Source: a bacterium Ga0077546 (GTDB taxonomy: Bacteria; Cyanobacteriota; Vampirovibrionia; Obscuribacterales; Obscuribacteraceae). From it: a stretch of 16,232 nt of DNA. Within the stretch, counting starts at the first letter, position 1, and each line of letters begins with the position of its first letter. Positions 7,341 to 15,591 of this stretch are shown piece by piece. Below the pieces are notes generated by a model. The model made no database searches. It was not told where the DNA came from and saw only the letters and a list, made by a program, of their open reading frames with translations. A program made the position numbers and the translations under genes. Location: contig LNEX01000340.1 in NCBI GenBank assembly GCA_001464165.1, positions 1 through 16,232 on the forward strand. Direction: 5' to 3'.

Positions 7341-7376
7341 ATCAACAATCAACCATCAACAATCAACCATCAACAA
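7341..7376 (+). repeat. 14-bp tandem repeat, about 2.6 copies
   Basis: ATCAACAATCAACC occurs at 7341-7354 and 7355-7368, and the first eight bases again at 7369-7376, all identical. It lies between the stop of the 6821 gene and the likely ATG of the next one. A 14-base unit would shift the frame whenever it changed copy number, which argues that this stretch is untranslated leader rather than coding. Confidence 0.85.
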
Positions 7377-7394
7377 ACATTGGCCAAACTACCT

Positions 7395-7919
7395 ATGACA
7401 GCATCAAACATGACAACAATGCAAGGCTACAAACTCGCCATCACACAACTTTTCGAAGCATTGACTCAATGCCGCGGCAGCTCAGCAGAACAAGAAGTAC
7501 AAGAAGTACAAGATCTGCTTGAACCTGAATTCTCACCAATGGCAACAGCCTTGCTAGAAGAACTCGATATCGCTGTTGAAGACATAGACATGCTCTCGGG
7601 GCAGATGCATCCACGCGTCAACGAAATCATCGCCGAGCTAGAAGCCTTAAACGAGCCCGGCATTCCCGACATTCTTGCATCGGTAAGAACATCACTACCA
7701 GCAATCAGCGCTCTTGCCACCGCAACAGTGGCTTACCTGCAAGCGTACAACCTACTTGAAGTCAACGACCTACAGGCTGCCGAGCAACTTCTTGACGACG
7801 CTCTAGAAGCGGCCGGTGAAGACCTTGCCGACGACTTTCACGAATTAGAAAGCGAATTGCACAGACAGTTGATTAACTACTCTTTCGCCCCCATAGGCGA
7901 AAGCCCCACTTTTTACTAG
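7395..7919 (+). CDS. Acidic all-helical soluble protein, unknown function
   Basis: From the ATG at 7395 the product has 174 residues. The frame extends back to a TTG at 7326, but that stretch runs through a 14-bp repeat. ATGs at 7410 and 7419 are also possible, and none has a good ribosome binding site, so the start is uncertain. The protein is very acidic and helix-rich, with blocks such as QEVQEVQDLLEPE, ATALLEELDIAVEDIDML and DLQAAEQLLDDALEAAGEDL, suggesting a helical bundle or TPR-like packing. No signal peptide or membrane segment is seen. It sits between the ATPase-less transporter with its coupled small gene and the double protease, so it may be an adaptor or chaperone of that group. 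No known family is recognised. Confidence 0.5.
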   Translation: MTASNMTTMQGYKLAITQLFEALTQCRGSSAEQEVQEVQDLLEPEFSPMATALLEELDIAVEDIDMLSGQMHPRVNEIIAELEALNEPGIPDILASVRTSLPAISALATATVAYLQAYNLLEVNDLQAAEQLLDDALEAAGEDLADDFHELESELHRQLINYSFAPIGESPTFY

Positions 7920-7954
7920 TTACTAAAGACTAGTTATTAAATATAGGAACGAAT

Positions 7955-10942
7955 ATGAAAATTGATTCGACTAACTCAACCGCTGCAAGCGGTTTAGCTA
8001 TCTTCCGCTGGGCCACTAGTGCAACTCTTGCACTAATATTAGCGAGCTTACTCGGCTCCGCTGTAGCCTTTTTATTGATCTATTCACTGGGGCACGTGGA
8101 GGCACTCAAGCCATTTATGCCATCGGTGAGCGAAGTATTGTTTACCCTTGGTACTACCGGCACACCGCTTGTACTGAGTTACCTCTACTTCACTGGCCGA
8201 ACTGCTTTTGTCACCACCTGGTCGCAAAAACTGCATCCCTTCTTTCACTTAGATAGCAACCTGCCCAATTTCCCCAAGGTACTGGGCTTCAACTATCGCC
8301 TTGTGGGCATGACCTTCAAGAAGATTGCGATGTGGGCCATCGGCGGCTTTGCCCTGACCTATCTCTTTGACTACGCTACCGATGCTTTCATCCACATTGG
8401 GCCAACCGGCACCGAAGCCGCTGTATCATCAAATGTCGGCGCACCATCAGGGCCGCAAGGCATTGAACAGGTGCTGGCGCACATGTCCATGCCCAATTTT
8501 CTCATGACCGCAGTGCTTGTGGCATTGCTAGCGGCCTTCATGGAAGAGATGGTATTTCGTGGGGTTATCTTCAACCTATGGCGCACCAGCTTTGCCACCC
8601 AGGCGGAAGAACTAAGCAACAGCTCAAGCACATTTGGCCGAGCTGTTCACAAGTTCTTATCAGTCTGCGGCAGCTCAATAGCAATTCTCATTGCTGCAGC
8701 CCTCTTTGCCCTGGCCCACTTGAACTTAGATGCATTTCTTAGCGAGTTCTTCTTCGGACTAGTGGCCGGAGCGCTTTATTTAGTGACAAGAACAATTTGG
8801 ACACCTGTGCTACTGCATGTGGTGACCAACTCGGTTTTGCCAATAGTAATTTTAGTTGGTGGATTGACTGGCAATATGAACAGTGACACTAGCGGTCACA
8901 ATCACTCTAGTGCCGGCACAACGCAAGCTCAAAACCTGGGCATTCGTGTTCCTGGGGTGAGAGAAGCAATTATGCCAACGGACGGCAGTAAAACTTCTCT
9001 ATCGCCGAAACCACTAGTGGGTGAAATCACCCAAGAAGACTTACACCGGGCAGATTTCAACGCTAGCGGCAACAGTTTTATCCAGGTCTGCATCCCAGAG
9101 CAATGTCAGACTGAACGGGCCTTCTTAGAAAGCCTGGCCAAGCAGTACCCCGATATTGAGTTCTATCAAGCGGACACATCAAAGAACGCAGGACTAGTAC
9201 AAAAACTTGTCTCGGAACAAGCGGTAGTGGCGAAAGACAAAACTAGCAATGAAACTACCACGGTGTCTTACCCGGTCTATATCTACGCCAACAACAGCTT
9301 GCAAATAGCTCCTAGTGCGGCCAAAAGCGAAAAAGACCTGAAGACATTTATAGAGACCAACTACACTGTCTACGGCGAAGTCGCTGAAGACAAAGACGAT
9401 CTCATGGCCCCCTATGTCAGCGCCGCCTGCAACCCTGAGAATACTGGCCTATTCAATGGTAAAACGCTCTACGCCTGCGCCTTTGACATGGTAGTAAAAA
9501 CTGATCTTTCTATCATTGACCGAGAAAAACGTGCGACATTTTCCCAAAAATGGCAGCACAAATTTGACGAAGGATCGGCTCTAGATAGCCAAGAAAGAAC
9601 AGAAAAAGCTATTCGAGAAATGCTTGCTGACCTGAATGAAATGCATACCAATTTCTTCACAGCCAAGCAATTCGCCAATCTAGCACAAGCATTCGATTCA
9701 AGCTTGGCAGGCATTGGTGCACCAGTAACCCTCTTAAATATGGCCAACAAAGCCGAAGCTCTGAGCGCTGTACACTCGCAAGACACTGTAGCGCTGGCCC
9801 AAATAAGCGATGATACTCCCTTGATGTTCTTTCCTAGACCCAACCCAGGCAGCCCAGCAGAAGCAGCTGGAATTGCCGCTGGTGATCGCATTGCAGAAGT
9901 AAACGGTAAACAGAGCAGCGGACGCACTGTCAACGAAATAGTAGCTGACATTCGTGGACCTGCTGGCACAACAGTGACCATCAAAGTTCTGCGCCCAACT
10001 AGCGCTGGCTTCGAACCACTAACTTTCAACATTACCCGGGCTCAGGTGCACACAAAAGAAGCGACCTGGCAAAAAATCGACAATGGCTTCGCCAGCATAA
10101 AGGTCGGTATGTTTGGCAATTCTGTCTCCAGAGAATTCACAGAAGCTCTGTATGAGGCCTGCACCGGCAAGCCATTACCCGAAGGGAAAGCAGCTGTGGC
10201 AGCAATAGTAAACACGTATAAGCCTGAGCAAGACTGCCAGCTGAAAGGCTTAGCCATCGACCTGCAAAACAACCCAGGAGGTCGCTTAGACCAGGTGGTT
10301 GAGATGCTGCAAGCGGTAATGAAAGAAGGCACTCTGGTGTCGTATCTGTCACGAGAAGGCGATCAAATCATCCACATCAAAGAGTCGGTAAGCGCCGGTG
10401 AATTTCGCCGTGAAAAAATCGTGAACGGTAAATCAGAAAAAGTATTTACCCACCCACGCTTCTGGAGAGTGTTACCTGACAATATCCCAGTGGTGGTGAT
10501 GATCAACGAAAATAGTGCTAGTGCTGCCGAACTCATGTCTGCTAGTTTGCAGAAAAATGGTCTGGCTGCCATCGTTGGCACACCTAGCTATGGCAAAGAA
10601 GTTGGCCAATCAGTTAACCCGCTCGATTTCGGTACCGGCGTGAAAATTACTACTTTCCGCTTCTTACCGGCTGGCTCTGACCTTGGCGTAGCAGTTTTGC
10701 CAGACTTTGAAGCAAGCCAAAGCACAGCCTATCTCAACGACCCACTAAGCGCACCAGACTTAGTGCTGAACAAAGCTCAAGAAGTTTTGGCCATGGGCAA
10801 AGACGCCTTAGCTGAAGCTCGCAGTGCGGCTGTTACTAGCCACAAAGAAAACCTGGCAGCAAGCGCCAGTGCTGCTCACAAAGAGCGCGACAACGCTATT
10901 CTAGCCAGCCAAAAATCTGGCCTGCTCCAAGGCGAAGAATAG
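7955..10942 (+). CDS. Fusion of CPBP intramembrane protease with PDZ-S41 C-terminal processing protease
   Basis: This 995-residue protein joins two proteases. Residues 1-305 are hydrophobic with the CPBP (CAAX/Abi) signature: EEMVFR (E197, E198, R202), H255 in FALAHLN, and HVVTN (H288, N292), the expected residues of the membrane-embedded site. Residues about 372-470 look thioredoxin-like, with C379 and C384 and a SYP turn at 438-440. Residues about 550-695 include an S41-type entry (MLADLNEMHTNF) and a PDZ domain (PGSPAEAAGIAAGDRIAEVN). The S41 core follows with GLAIDLQNNPGG (765-776), Ser856 in NSASAAEL, Lys881 in SYGKEVGQ and Gln885. The Ser-Lys spacing of 25 and Lys-Gln of 4 match CtpB. 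The tail from about 940 is Ala/Lys/Glu-rich and helical. AGGA at 7945-7948 supports the start. It probably cleaves envelope or membrane proteins in sequence; substrates are unknown. Confidence 0.88.
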   Translation: MKIDSTNSTAASGLAIFRWATSATLALILASLLGSAVAFLLIYSLGHVEALKPFMPSVSEVLFTLGTTGTPLVLSYLYFTGRTAFVTTWSQKLHPFFHLDSNLPNFPKVLGFNYRLVGMTFKKIAMWAIGGFALTYLFDYATDAFIHIGPTGTEAAVSSNVGAPSGPQGIEQVLAHMSMPNFLMTAVLVALLAAFMEEMVFRGVIFNLWRTSFATQAEELSNSSSTFGRAVHKFLSVCGSSIAILIAAALFALAHLNLDAFLSEFFFGLVAGALYLVTRTIWTPVLLHVVTNSVLPIVILVGGLTGNMNSDTSGHNHSSAGTTQAQNLGIRVPGVREAIMPTDGSKTSLSPKPLVGEITQEDLHRADFNASGNSFIQVCIPEQCQTERAFLESLAKQYPDIEFYQADTSKNAGLVQKLVSEQAVVAKDKTSNETTTVSYPVYIYANNSLQIAPSAAKSEKDLKTFIETNYTVYGEVAEDKDDLMAPYVSAACNPENTGLFNGKTLYACAFDMVVKTDLSIIDREKRATFSQKWQHKFDEGSALDSQERTEKAIREMLADLNEMHTNFFTAKQFANLAQAFDSSLAGIGAPVTLLNMANKAEALSAVHSQDTVALAQISDDTPLMFFPRPNPGSPAEAAGIAAGDRIAEVNGKQSSGRTVNEIVADIRGPAGTTVTIKVLRPTSAGFEPLTFNITRAQVHTKEATWQKIDNGFASIKVGMFGNSVSREFTEALYEACTGKPLPEGKAAVAAIVNTYKPEQDCQLKGLAIDLQNNPGGRLDQVVEMLQAVMKEGTLVSYLSREGDQIIHIKESVSAGEFRREKIVNGKSEKVFTHPRFWRVLPDNIPVVVMINENSASAAELMSASLQKNGLAAIVGTPSYGKEVGQSVNPLDFGTGVKITTFRFLPAGSDLGVAVLPDFEASQSTAYLNDPLSAPDLVLNKAQEVLAMGKDALAEARSAAVTSHKENLAASASAAHKERDNAILASQKSGLLQGEE

Positions 10943-10982
10943 ACCCGCTCTACTTATCCATTCAATTTAGCAAGGAATAATT

Positions 10983-11231
10983 ATGACCACCCAACTCGTT
11001 TTACAAGCACTGATGCTTGCCATTGGTTACTTTGGCGTATCCAAATTGGTAGCGATTGAGCACAGAAAATATGGCATAGCAGTTTGCTTTGTCATCAACA
11101 TCTTGCTCATTATGTTGCAATCTTATATCAGCCCCTGGCCTTTCGGCGTGCCCATAATGCTCTCGTCATATGTCGCCCTAGGCGTATGGTGCAAGGCTGT
11201 CTATAAACCCGACCAACCTTCAAACTCCTAA
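10983..11231 (+). CDS. Small integral membrane protein, unknown
   Basis: The 82-residue protein has three hydrophobic stretches (about 5-23, 34-49 and 52-70) joined by short loops, with IEHRKYG between the first two and KAVYKPDQPSNS as a polar tail. No motif or family is recognised. AAGGA at 10972-10976 lies six bases before the ATG. It follows the double protease by 40 bases with no terminator in between, so cotranscription is likely and it may be a partner or accessory of the protease. That link is inferred from position only. Confidence 0.6.
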   Translation: MTTQLVLQALMLAIGYFGVSKLVAIEHRKYGIAVCFVINILLIMLQSYISPWPFGVPIMLSSYVALGVWCKAVYKPDQPSNS

Positions 11232-11284
11232 CAACACGAGCACTTGGAGTTCTTTCTTTTAGTCGAACTCTGTTCAAAACGATC

Positions 11285-11321
11285 GCTGGCTTGCTTACTC
11301 AAAAAGAGCAGGCAAGTCAGC
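11285..11321 (+). other. Hairpin in the leader of the yqhA-like gene
   Basis: GCTGGCTTGC at 11285-11294 pairs with GCAAGTCAGC at 11312-11321 (one G-U pair). Two more pairs, one mismatch and CTC/GAG continue the stem around an AAAAA loop. No T-run follows. It ends 18 bases before the ribosome binding site at 11340-11344, so it may modulate translation or protect the mRNA end. Confidence 0.5.
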
Positions 11322-11339
11322 AACCTCTCGCCTTAAAAC

Positions 11340-11344
11340 AAGGA
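11340..11344 (+). promoter_or_regulatory. Ribosome binding site fixing the yqhA-like start at 11351
   Basis: AAGGA lies six bases before ATG 11351. The frame is open upstream to a TTG at 11291, but the protein family begins at the 11351 methionine and the upstream stretch forms a hairpin, so 11351 is preferred. Confidence 0.75.
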
Positions 11345-11350
11345 AATCGC

Positions 11351-11866
11351 ATGAACAAACAGTTCGAGAAAATCATCTTTGGCGGCCGATTGTTGCTAAT
11401 ACCAATGTATCTGGGCCTAATCGTCACCTTACTTGTATACGCTATTCGCTTTTCAGTAGAAACATTTGAGTTAGTCTGGCATTCCTTTGCCATGTCTGAA
11501 ACTGACATGCTCATAGCGGTGCTGCAACTGCTCGACATCATCATGATTAGTCACTTAATTGTGATGGTGATGATTGGCGGCTATGTACTGTTTATAAGTG
11601 GCAGTGACTATGACGATGATCAAGCGGCGGAAACGCCGTCAGAACTGCCAAAGTTAAAGTGGCTTGGACACATTGACCCTGGCGCACTCAAAGTAAAAAT
11701 GAGCATGTCGATACTAGGCGTTTCTACCATTCACTTGCTACACGCATTCATCAACGCCCAAGGCGAAAGCATCGAATATTTGACGAAACTGGTCGTGGTG
11801 CACATGGTCTTTGTCGTCTCCACCTTGGCTATCGCCTGGGTCAGTCGCTTTGCCTTCAAGCACTAA
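11351..11866 (+). CDS. yqhA: YqhA family (UPF0114) inner-membrane protein
   Basis: The 171-residue protein matches E. coli YqhA along its whole length by recall: it starts with NKQFEKIIFGGRLLLIPMYL like the family N-terminus, then MSETDMLIAVLQLLDIIMIS, LIVMVMIGGYVLFIS, KLKWLGHIDPGALKVKM and SIHLLHAFINA. Four membrane segments are predicted near 13-31, 53-80, 116-134 and 147-166. The loop between the second and third carries an acidic run (DYDDDQAAE) somewhat different from E. coli. The function of the family is not established; it is a widespread inner-membrane protein. The gene stands between the small membrane protein and sucA with an unusually structured leader. Length agrees with the family norm of about 165 residues. 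Confidence 0.88.
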   Translation: MNKQFEKIIFGGRLLLIPMYLGLIVTLLVYAIRFSVETFELVWHSFAMSETDMLIAVLQLLDIIMISHLIVMVMIGGYVLFISGSDYDDDQAAETPSELPKLKWLGHIDPGALKVKMSMSILGVSTIHLLHAFINAQGESIEYLTKLVVVHMVFVVSTLAIAWVSRFAFKH

Positions 11867-11902
11867 ATCTCAATCTAAAATCAACATCTATAGGTATTTA
11901 TC

Positions 11903-14758
11903 ATGAAAAAAGTTTCTATGGAGAAGTTCAGGGAAACCTCCGGCCTTCACGGGCATAACGCTCCCTACCTAGAGGAACAGTATCAACAGTTTCTCGCCAA
12001 CCCTCAATCTGTCACCATAGAGTGGCAGCAATTTTTTAACAGTCTGGCCACTTTAGAGTTTGTTGACGGCGATCTAGTTGACAAAACAGGGCGGCAGCAA
12101 AACGATGATACCATCGAAGGGATGCTCAAACAGTTGGCCGTACTGCAACTAATCGAAGGCTATCGCATCAGTGGTGTGCGCCAAGCTAAGATCGACCCCT
12201 TGGGCCGCAAGCAAAACAATCAACTGAAATGTCTTGATTTGGCTTCCTACAATTTAGCGGGCACTGAAGCCGAATTGAGCCAGTCAACATTTCTGCCCGG
12301 CAACTTGCCAATCATAGGCAAAGCCAGCCTGAAAGAGATTGTTAGCACATTAGAGCAGATCTATTGCGGCACACTGGGCTTAGAATACATGCACATCTCA
12401 AGCCAAGAACAAAAGCTCTGGTTGCAAAAACGATTTGAAGATCTGCCTGCCAGAAATAACCTCGGCCTAGGGATAAAAACCCGCATCTTAGAGAAGCTCA
12501 CTGCTGCTGAAAACCTAGAACGTTACCTGCATACCAGATATGTCGGTCAAAAACGCTTTAGTTTGGAAGGTGGAGAAACTTTTATTGCTGCTCTGGACTT
12601 TCTGATCAACCAAGCAGCTGGTCAAGGTGTGAAAGAGTTGGTGATGGGTATGGCCCACCGCGGTAGGCTCAATGTTCTAGTCAACTTATTGGGCAAGCTA
12701 CCGAGTGAACTCTATGGTGAATTCGAAGGAGCAACTCCCCCCGAAGGCACGCTACCAGCCGGTGACGTCAAGTATCACAAAGGCTTCAGTTCTAATATTG
12801 ATACTACTAACGGTGCTATACATGTAGCCCTAGCTTTCAACCCTTCCCATTTAGAAATCATCAACCCAGTGGTGGTGGGCTCAGTTAGAGCAAGACAAGA
12901 ACGCGGCGATTCCACAAACAGTGCGCTGGCTGTGCTAGTACACGGTGACGCTGCCTTTGCTGGTCAAGGCGTCAACATGGAAACCTTTGAGCTGTCACGC
13001 ACTCGCCACTATGGCATACACGGGACTGTGCACATCGTCATCAACAACCAAATCGGCTTTACCACTTCAGACATCCGCGATGCCAGATCAACGTTTTACT
13101 GCACCGATCTAGCAAAGATGGTCGAAGCACCAGTCTTTCATGTCAACGCCGACGACCCAGAAGCTGTACTCTATGCCGTTAAACTGGCACTAGAATATCG
13201 CATGGCCTTTGGCGAAGATGTGGTCATAGACTTGGTCTGCTTTAGACGCCGTGGGCACAACGAAGCAGACGAGCCTAAGGTAACACAACCACTGATGTAT
13301 CGGGCCATCGACAAGCACCCAGGCACGAGAGCTTTGTATGCTCAAAAGCTGATTGCTGAAGGGCTGGTATCATCAGAAGAAAGCGAGAAAATGGTAGATG
13401 ACTATGTCGCCTTGCTACAAGCTGGCACATCGGTGGTCAAAGAAGTAATTGACAAAAACAAAGGCATGGTTGACTGGACGCGTTTTGCCCATGGCCAACT
13501 AGCTGAGGAGGTTGTTACTGCTGTAGATAAAGAAGCTCTGACGAAATTGGGTTTAACACTATCCTGTTCTAAGCCAGAAAACTTCAGACTGATAACCTCA
13601 ATGCAAAAGGTCTTGAACAATCGCAAGCTGATGAGCACCGGAGAACTGCCAATTGATTGGGCTATGGCCGAAAACCTTGCCTATGCTACTTTGCTTACTG
13701 CCGATAGCCAGAGAGATAAGAAAAAGTTCTCAGTGCGCGTTTCAGGCGAAGACTGCAAGCGCGGTACTTTCTTTCAAAGGCTGGCAGTCTTTCATGACCA
13801 AGACCGCGAACACTGGGACGACGGCTGTTTCATACCTCTGACCCAACTGAGCCCTGACCAAGGAAAGTTTGTAGTAATTGACTCACCCTTATCAGAAGAA
13901 GCTGTTCTTGCCTTTGAATATGGTTATGCTACTACCGACCCAGACACTTTAGTGATATGGGAGGCACAATTTGGCGACTTCGCCAACGGGGCCCAAGTAG
14001 TAATTGACCAATTCATAACATCAGGAGAGGTCAAATGGGGGCGGTTGTGTGGACTAACCATGTTCCTACCCCACGGCTACGAAGGACAGGGCCCAGAACA
14101 CTCCTCAGCTAGGCCAGAAAGATATTTACAGCTCTGTGCTGATAACAACGTTCAAGTAGTTGTCCCCAGCACTCCCGCTCAAATGTTTCATCTGCTTAGA
14201 CGGCAAATGCTTCGGACTGTGAGAAAACCGCTGATAGTGATGACGCCAAAGAGCCTGCTGCGCAACGCCGCATCGGTTTCTAGCCTCGATGACTTAGCCA
14301 CTGGCGAATTCCAAACTGTAATTGGCGACAATAAGCAGACAGAAGATTCTCGTCAGCAGGTTAAGCGTGTCATTGCCTGCTGTGGCAAGATCTACTTCGA
14401 CCTGGTGGCAGAAGCAGCAAAGCGTCATATCACCGACGTTGCCATCATCCGCGTTGAAGAGCTTTACCCCTTACCTGAGCAAGCGATCAAGGCAGAGCTT
14501 GCCCTGTACCGTAACGCTACTACCCTGGTTTGGGCCCAAGACGAACCGAAGAATCAAGGCTACTGGAGCTATTTGCTTGAGCCCCTGAGCACCTTGCTGG
14601 AAGAGTTAGATGCCCCCTGGCCCATGCGCCTACGTTACGCCGGTCGCCCTGCAGCAGCCTCACCCGCTGTCGGTTACCACGGCTTGCACGTCAGTCAACA
14701 GGCTGAATTACTTGAGCGTGCGCTACTAGGCCGATTGGCTCATAGGCCAATTGGCTGA
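11903..14758 (+). CDS. sucA: 2-oxoglutarate dehydrogenase E1 component
   Basis: The 951-residue protein is the thiamine-diphosphate dependent E1 subunit that decarboxylates 2-oxoglutarate and passes the succinyl group to the E2 lipoyl domain in the TCA cycle. The N-terminal segment (PYLEEQYQQFLANPQSV) matches the conserved E1o extension. Active-site motifs are GMAHRGRLNVL (249-259, His252), YHKGFSS (His292), the HGDAAFAGQG cofactor loop (347-356) with NNQIGFTTS (381-389), and RRRGHNEADEP (448-458). The C-terminal half has HGYEGQGPEHSSARPERYLQ and QDEPKNQGYW. Length is close to the E. coli enzyme (933). TAGG at 11891-11894 precedes the start. The E2 (sucB) and E3 genes that often follow are absent here; a terminator-like hairpin follows instead. 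All expected blocks are intact. Confidence 0.97.
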   Translation: MKKVSMEKFRETSGLHGHNAPYLEEQYQQFLANPQSVTIEWQQFFNSLATLEFVDGDLVDKTGRQQNDDTIEGMLKQLAVLQLIEGYRISGVRQAKIDPLGRKQNNQLKCLDLASYNLAGTEAELSQSTFLPGNLPIIGKASLKEIVSTLEQIYCGTLGLEYMHISSQEQKLWLQKRFEDLPARNNLGLGIKTRILEKLTAAENLERYLHTRYVGQKRFSLEGGETFIAALDFLINQAAGQGVKELVMGMAHRGRLNVLVNLLGKLPSELYGEFEGATPPEGTLPAGDVKYHKGFSSNIDTTNGAIHVALAFNPSHLEIINPVVVGSVRARQERGDSTNSALAVLVHGDAAFAGQGVNMETFELSRTRHYGIHGTVHIVINNQIGFTTSDIRDARSTFYCTDLAKMVEAPVFHVNADDPEAVLYAVKLALEYRMAFGEDVVIDLVCFRRRGHNEADEPKVTQPLMYRAIDKHPGTRALYAQKLIAEGLVSSEESEKMVDDYVALLQAGTSVVKEVIDKNKGMVDWTRFAHGQLAEEVVTAVDKEALTKLGLTLSCSKPENFRLITSMQKVLNNRKLMSTGELPIDWAMAENLAYATLLTADSQRDKKKFSVRVSGEDCKRGTFFQRLAVFHDQDREHWDDGCFIPLTQLSPDQGKFVVIDSPLSEEAVLAFEYGYATTDPDTLVIWEAQFGDFANGAQVVIDQFITSGEVKWGRLCGLTMFLPHGYEGQGPEHSSARPERYLQLCADNNVQVVVPSTPAQMFHLLRRQMLRTVRKPLIVMTPKSLLRNAASVSSLDDLATGEFQTVIGDNKQTEDSRQQVKRVIACCGKIYFDLVAEAAKRHITDVAIIRVEELYPLPEQAIKAELALYRNATTLVWAQDEPKNQGYWSYLLEPLSTLLEELDAPWPMRLRYAGRPAAASPAVGYHGLHVSQQAELLERALLGRLAHRPIG

Positions 14759-14783
14759 CTAGCCTAGGTTAACAGCACAAATC

Positions 14784-14821
14784 ACCGTTCTGCTTGGCTC
14801 TGCCGGGCAGACGGTCCTTTT
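14784..14821 (+). terminator. Terminator-like hairpin after sucA
   Basis: ACCGTTCTGC at 14784-14793 pairs with GCAGACGGT at 14807-14815 with one bulged T, and CCTTTT follows. It begins 26 bases after the sucA stop. The T-run is short and the loop is 13 bases, so it is a moderate candidate. It would end the sucA transcript and leave the DUF502 gene either read-through or with its own promoter. Confidence 0.55.
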
Positions 14822-14832
14822 ACATCGACATT

Positions 14833-14840
14833 GAGAGAAG
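14833..14840 (+). promoter_or_regulatory. Ribosome binding site fixing the DUF502 gene start at 14848
   Basis: GAGAGAAG lies seven bases before ATG 14848. An upstream in-frame TTG at 14794 falls inside the terminator-like hairpin and the residues it adds do not fit the family, so the ATG is preferred. Confidence 0.7.
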
Positions 14841-14847
14841 TATCAAA

Positions 14848-15561
14848 ATGGAAACACCAAAATTCAACTTTTCGAGCCACTTCAAGCAAAGAATGATCCG
14901 TGGCGCCATGATTTTCTTCCCCTTCGCAGCACTAATTTATGGCTTCAAGCTGGCCCTCGGAATCGCTGATGGCTGGCTGGGAAGCCTGGTTGCTATCATC
15001 TGGGGTTCCATCAACCCTGATGCCGCCGGTATTTCGCACAATCCAGTTTTTAGTTTAATATTGGTAGCATTGCTGTTCTATTCGTTGGGCTCAATCGTCT
15101 CTTGGAGCATCGGCAACAGTGTCTTCAAATGGCTTGAACAGAAAATTCTCAAGATTCAAGGCCTGGGAAAAGTTTATGGCTCACTGCGAAAAATCATCGA
15201 TATGGTTGGCAGTTCTGACAGTACAAGCAAATTCAAACGAGTCGTATTCGTTCCTTTTGTAGCGGGAGGTGGATTAACTATTGCCTTTGTCACCAATGAA
15301 ATTACTAACACAACCAATGGAGCCCAATACGTTCTGGTCTTCATTCCCACTCCACCCAACCCAATCAGCGGGCTCGTGGTAGCCTTTCCAGCTGAAGCTG
15401 TAAGCGACTCAGACATGAGCGTAGAACAGGCAATTCAACTGTGCGTTTCCCTAGGCATGGCTGCTCCAAGTGAACTAGCCCTAACTCCACCAGCATTCTG
15501 TCGCTTCGCTCCCGGTCAAACCATGCAGTGCTCCCACAGCACACCAGCAGAAAAAGCCTAA
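14848..15561 (+). CDS. DUF502 (COV-like) membrane protein
   Basis: The 237-residue protein fits the DUF502 family, which includes bacterial proteins and plant CONTINUOUS VASCULAR RING proteins. Features are a basic N-terminus, two membrane segments (about 17-45 and 66-88), a middle segment with GLGKVYGSLRKIIDMV (105-120, the family's IPLVRSIY-type region), FKRVVFVPF (129-137), and the hallmark IPTPPNPISG (166-175) followed by SDMSVEQAIQLCVSLGM. The C-terminal domain is soluble. The 40-residue tail (ALTPPAFCRFAPGQ and on) with two Cys is outside the usual core. The biochemical role of DUF502 is unknown; it is placed in the inner membrane by its segments. The next small gene is 30 bases downstream, so the two are probably cotranscribed. 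Confidence 0.85.
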   Translation: METPKFNFSSHFKQRMIRGAMIFFPFAALIYGFKLALGIADGWLGSLVAIIWGSINPDAAGISHNPVFSLILVALLFYSLGSIVSWSIGNSVFKWLEQKILKIQGLGKVYGSLRKIIDMVGSSDSTSKFKRVVFVPFVAGGGLTIAFVTNEITNTTNGAQYVLVFIPTPPNPISGLVVAFPAEAVSDSDMSVEQAIQLCVSLGMAAPSELALTPPAFCRFAPGQTMQCSHSTPAEKA

Positions 15562-15591
15562 ACACAAGCCCCCATAACTAGAAGGTAACTA

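Noticed and set aside
6821..7919. Idea that the missing ATPase domain of the transporter is encoded in the next two genes
   Set aside because: Neither product contains a Walker A (GxxxxGK[ST]) or an ABC signature motif.
9469..10032. Long open frame of 187 codons on the minus strand
   Set aside because: It is fully antisense to the S41 protease coding region, has a low-complexity Ser/Ala/Arg composition and no family features.
14794..14847. TTG start extending the DUF502 protein by 18 residues
   Set aside because: It would begin within the hairpin after sucA; the ATG at 14848 has a good ribosome binding site and matches the family start.
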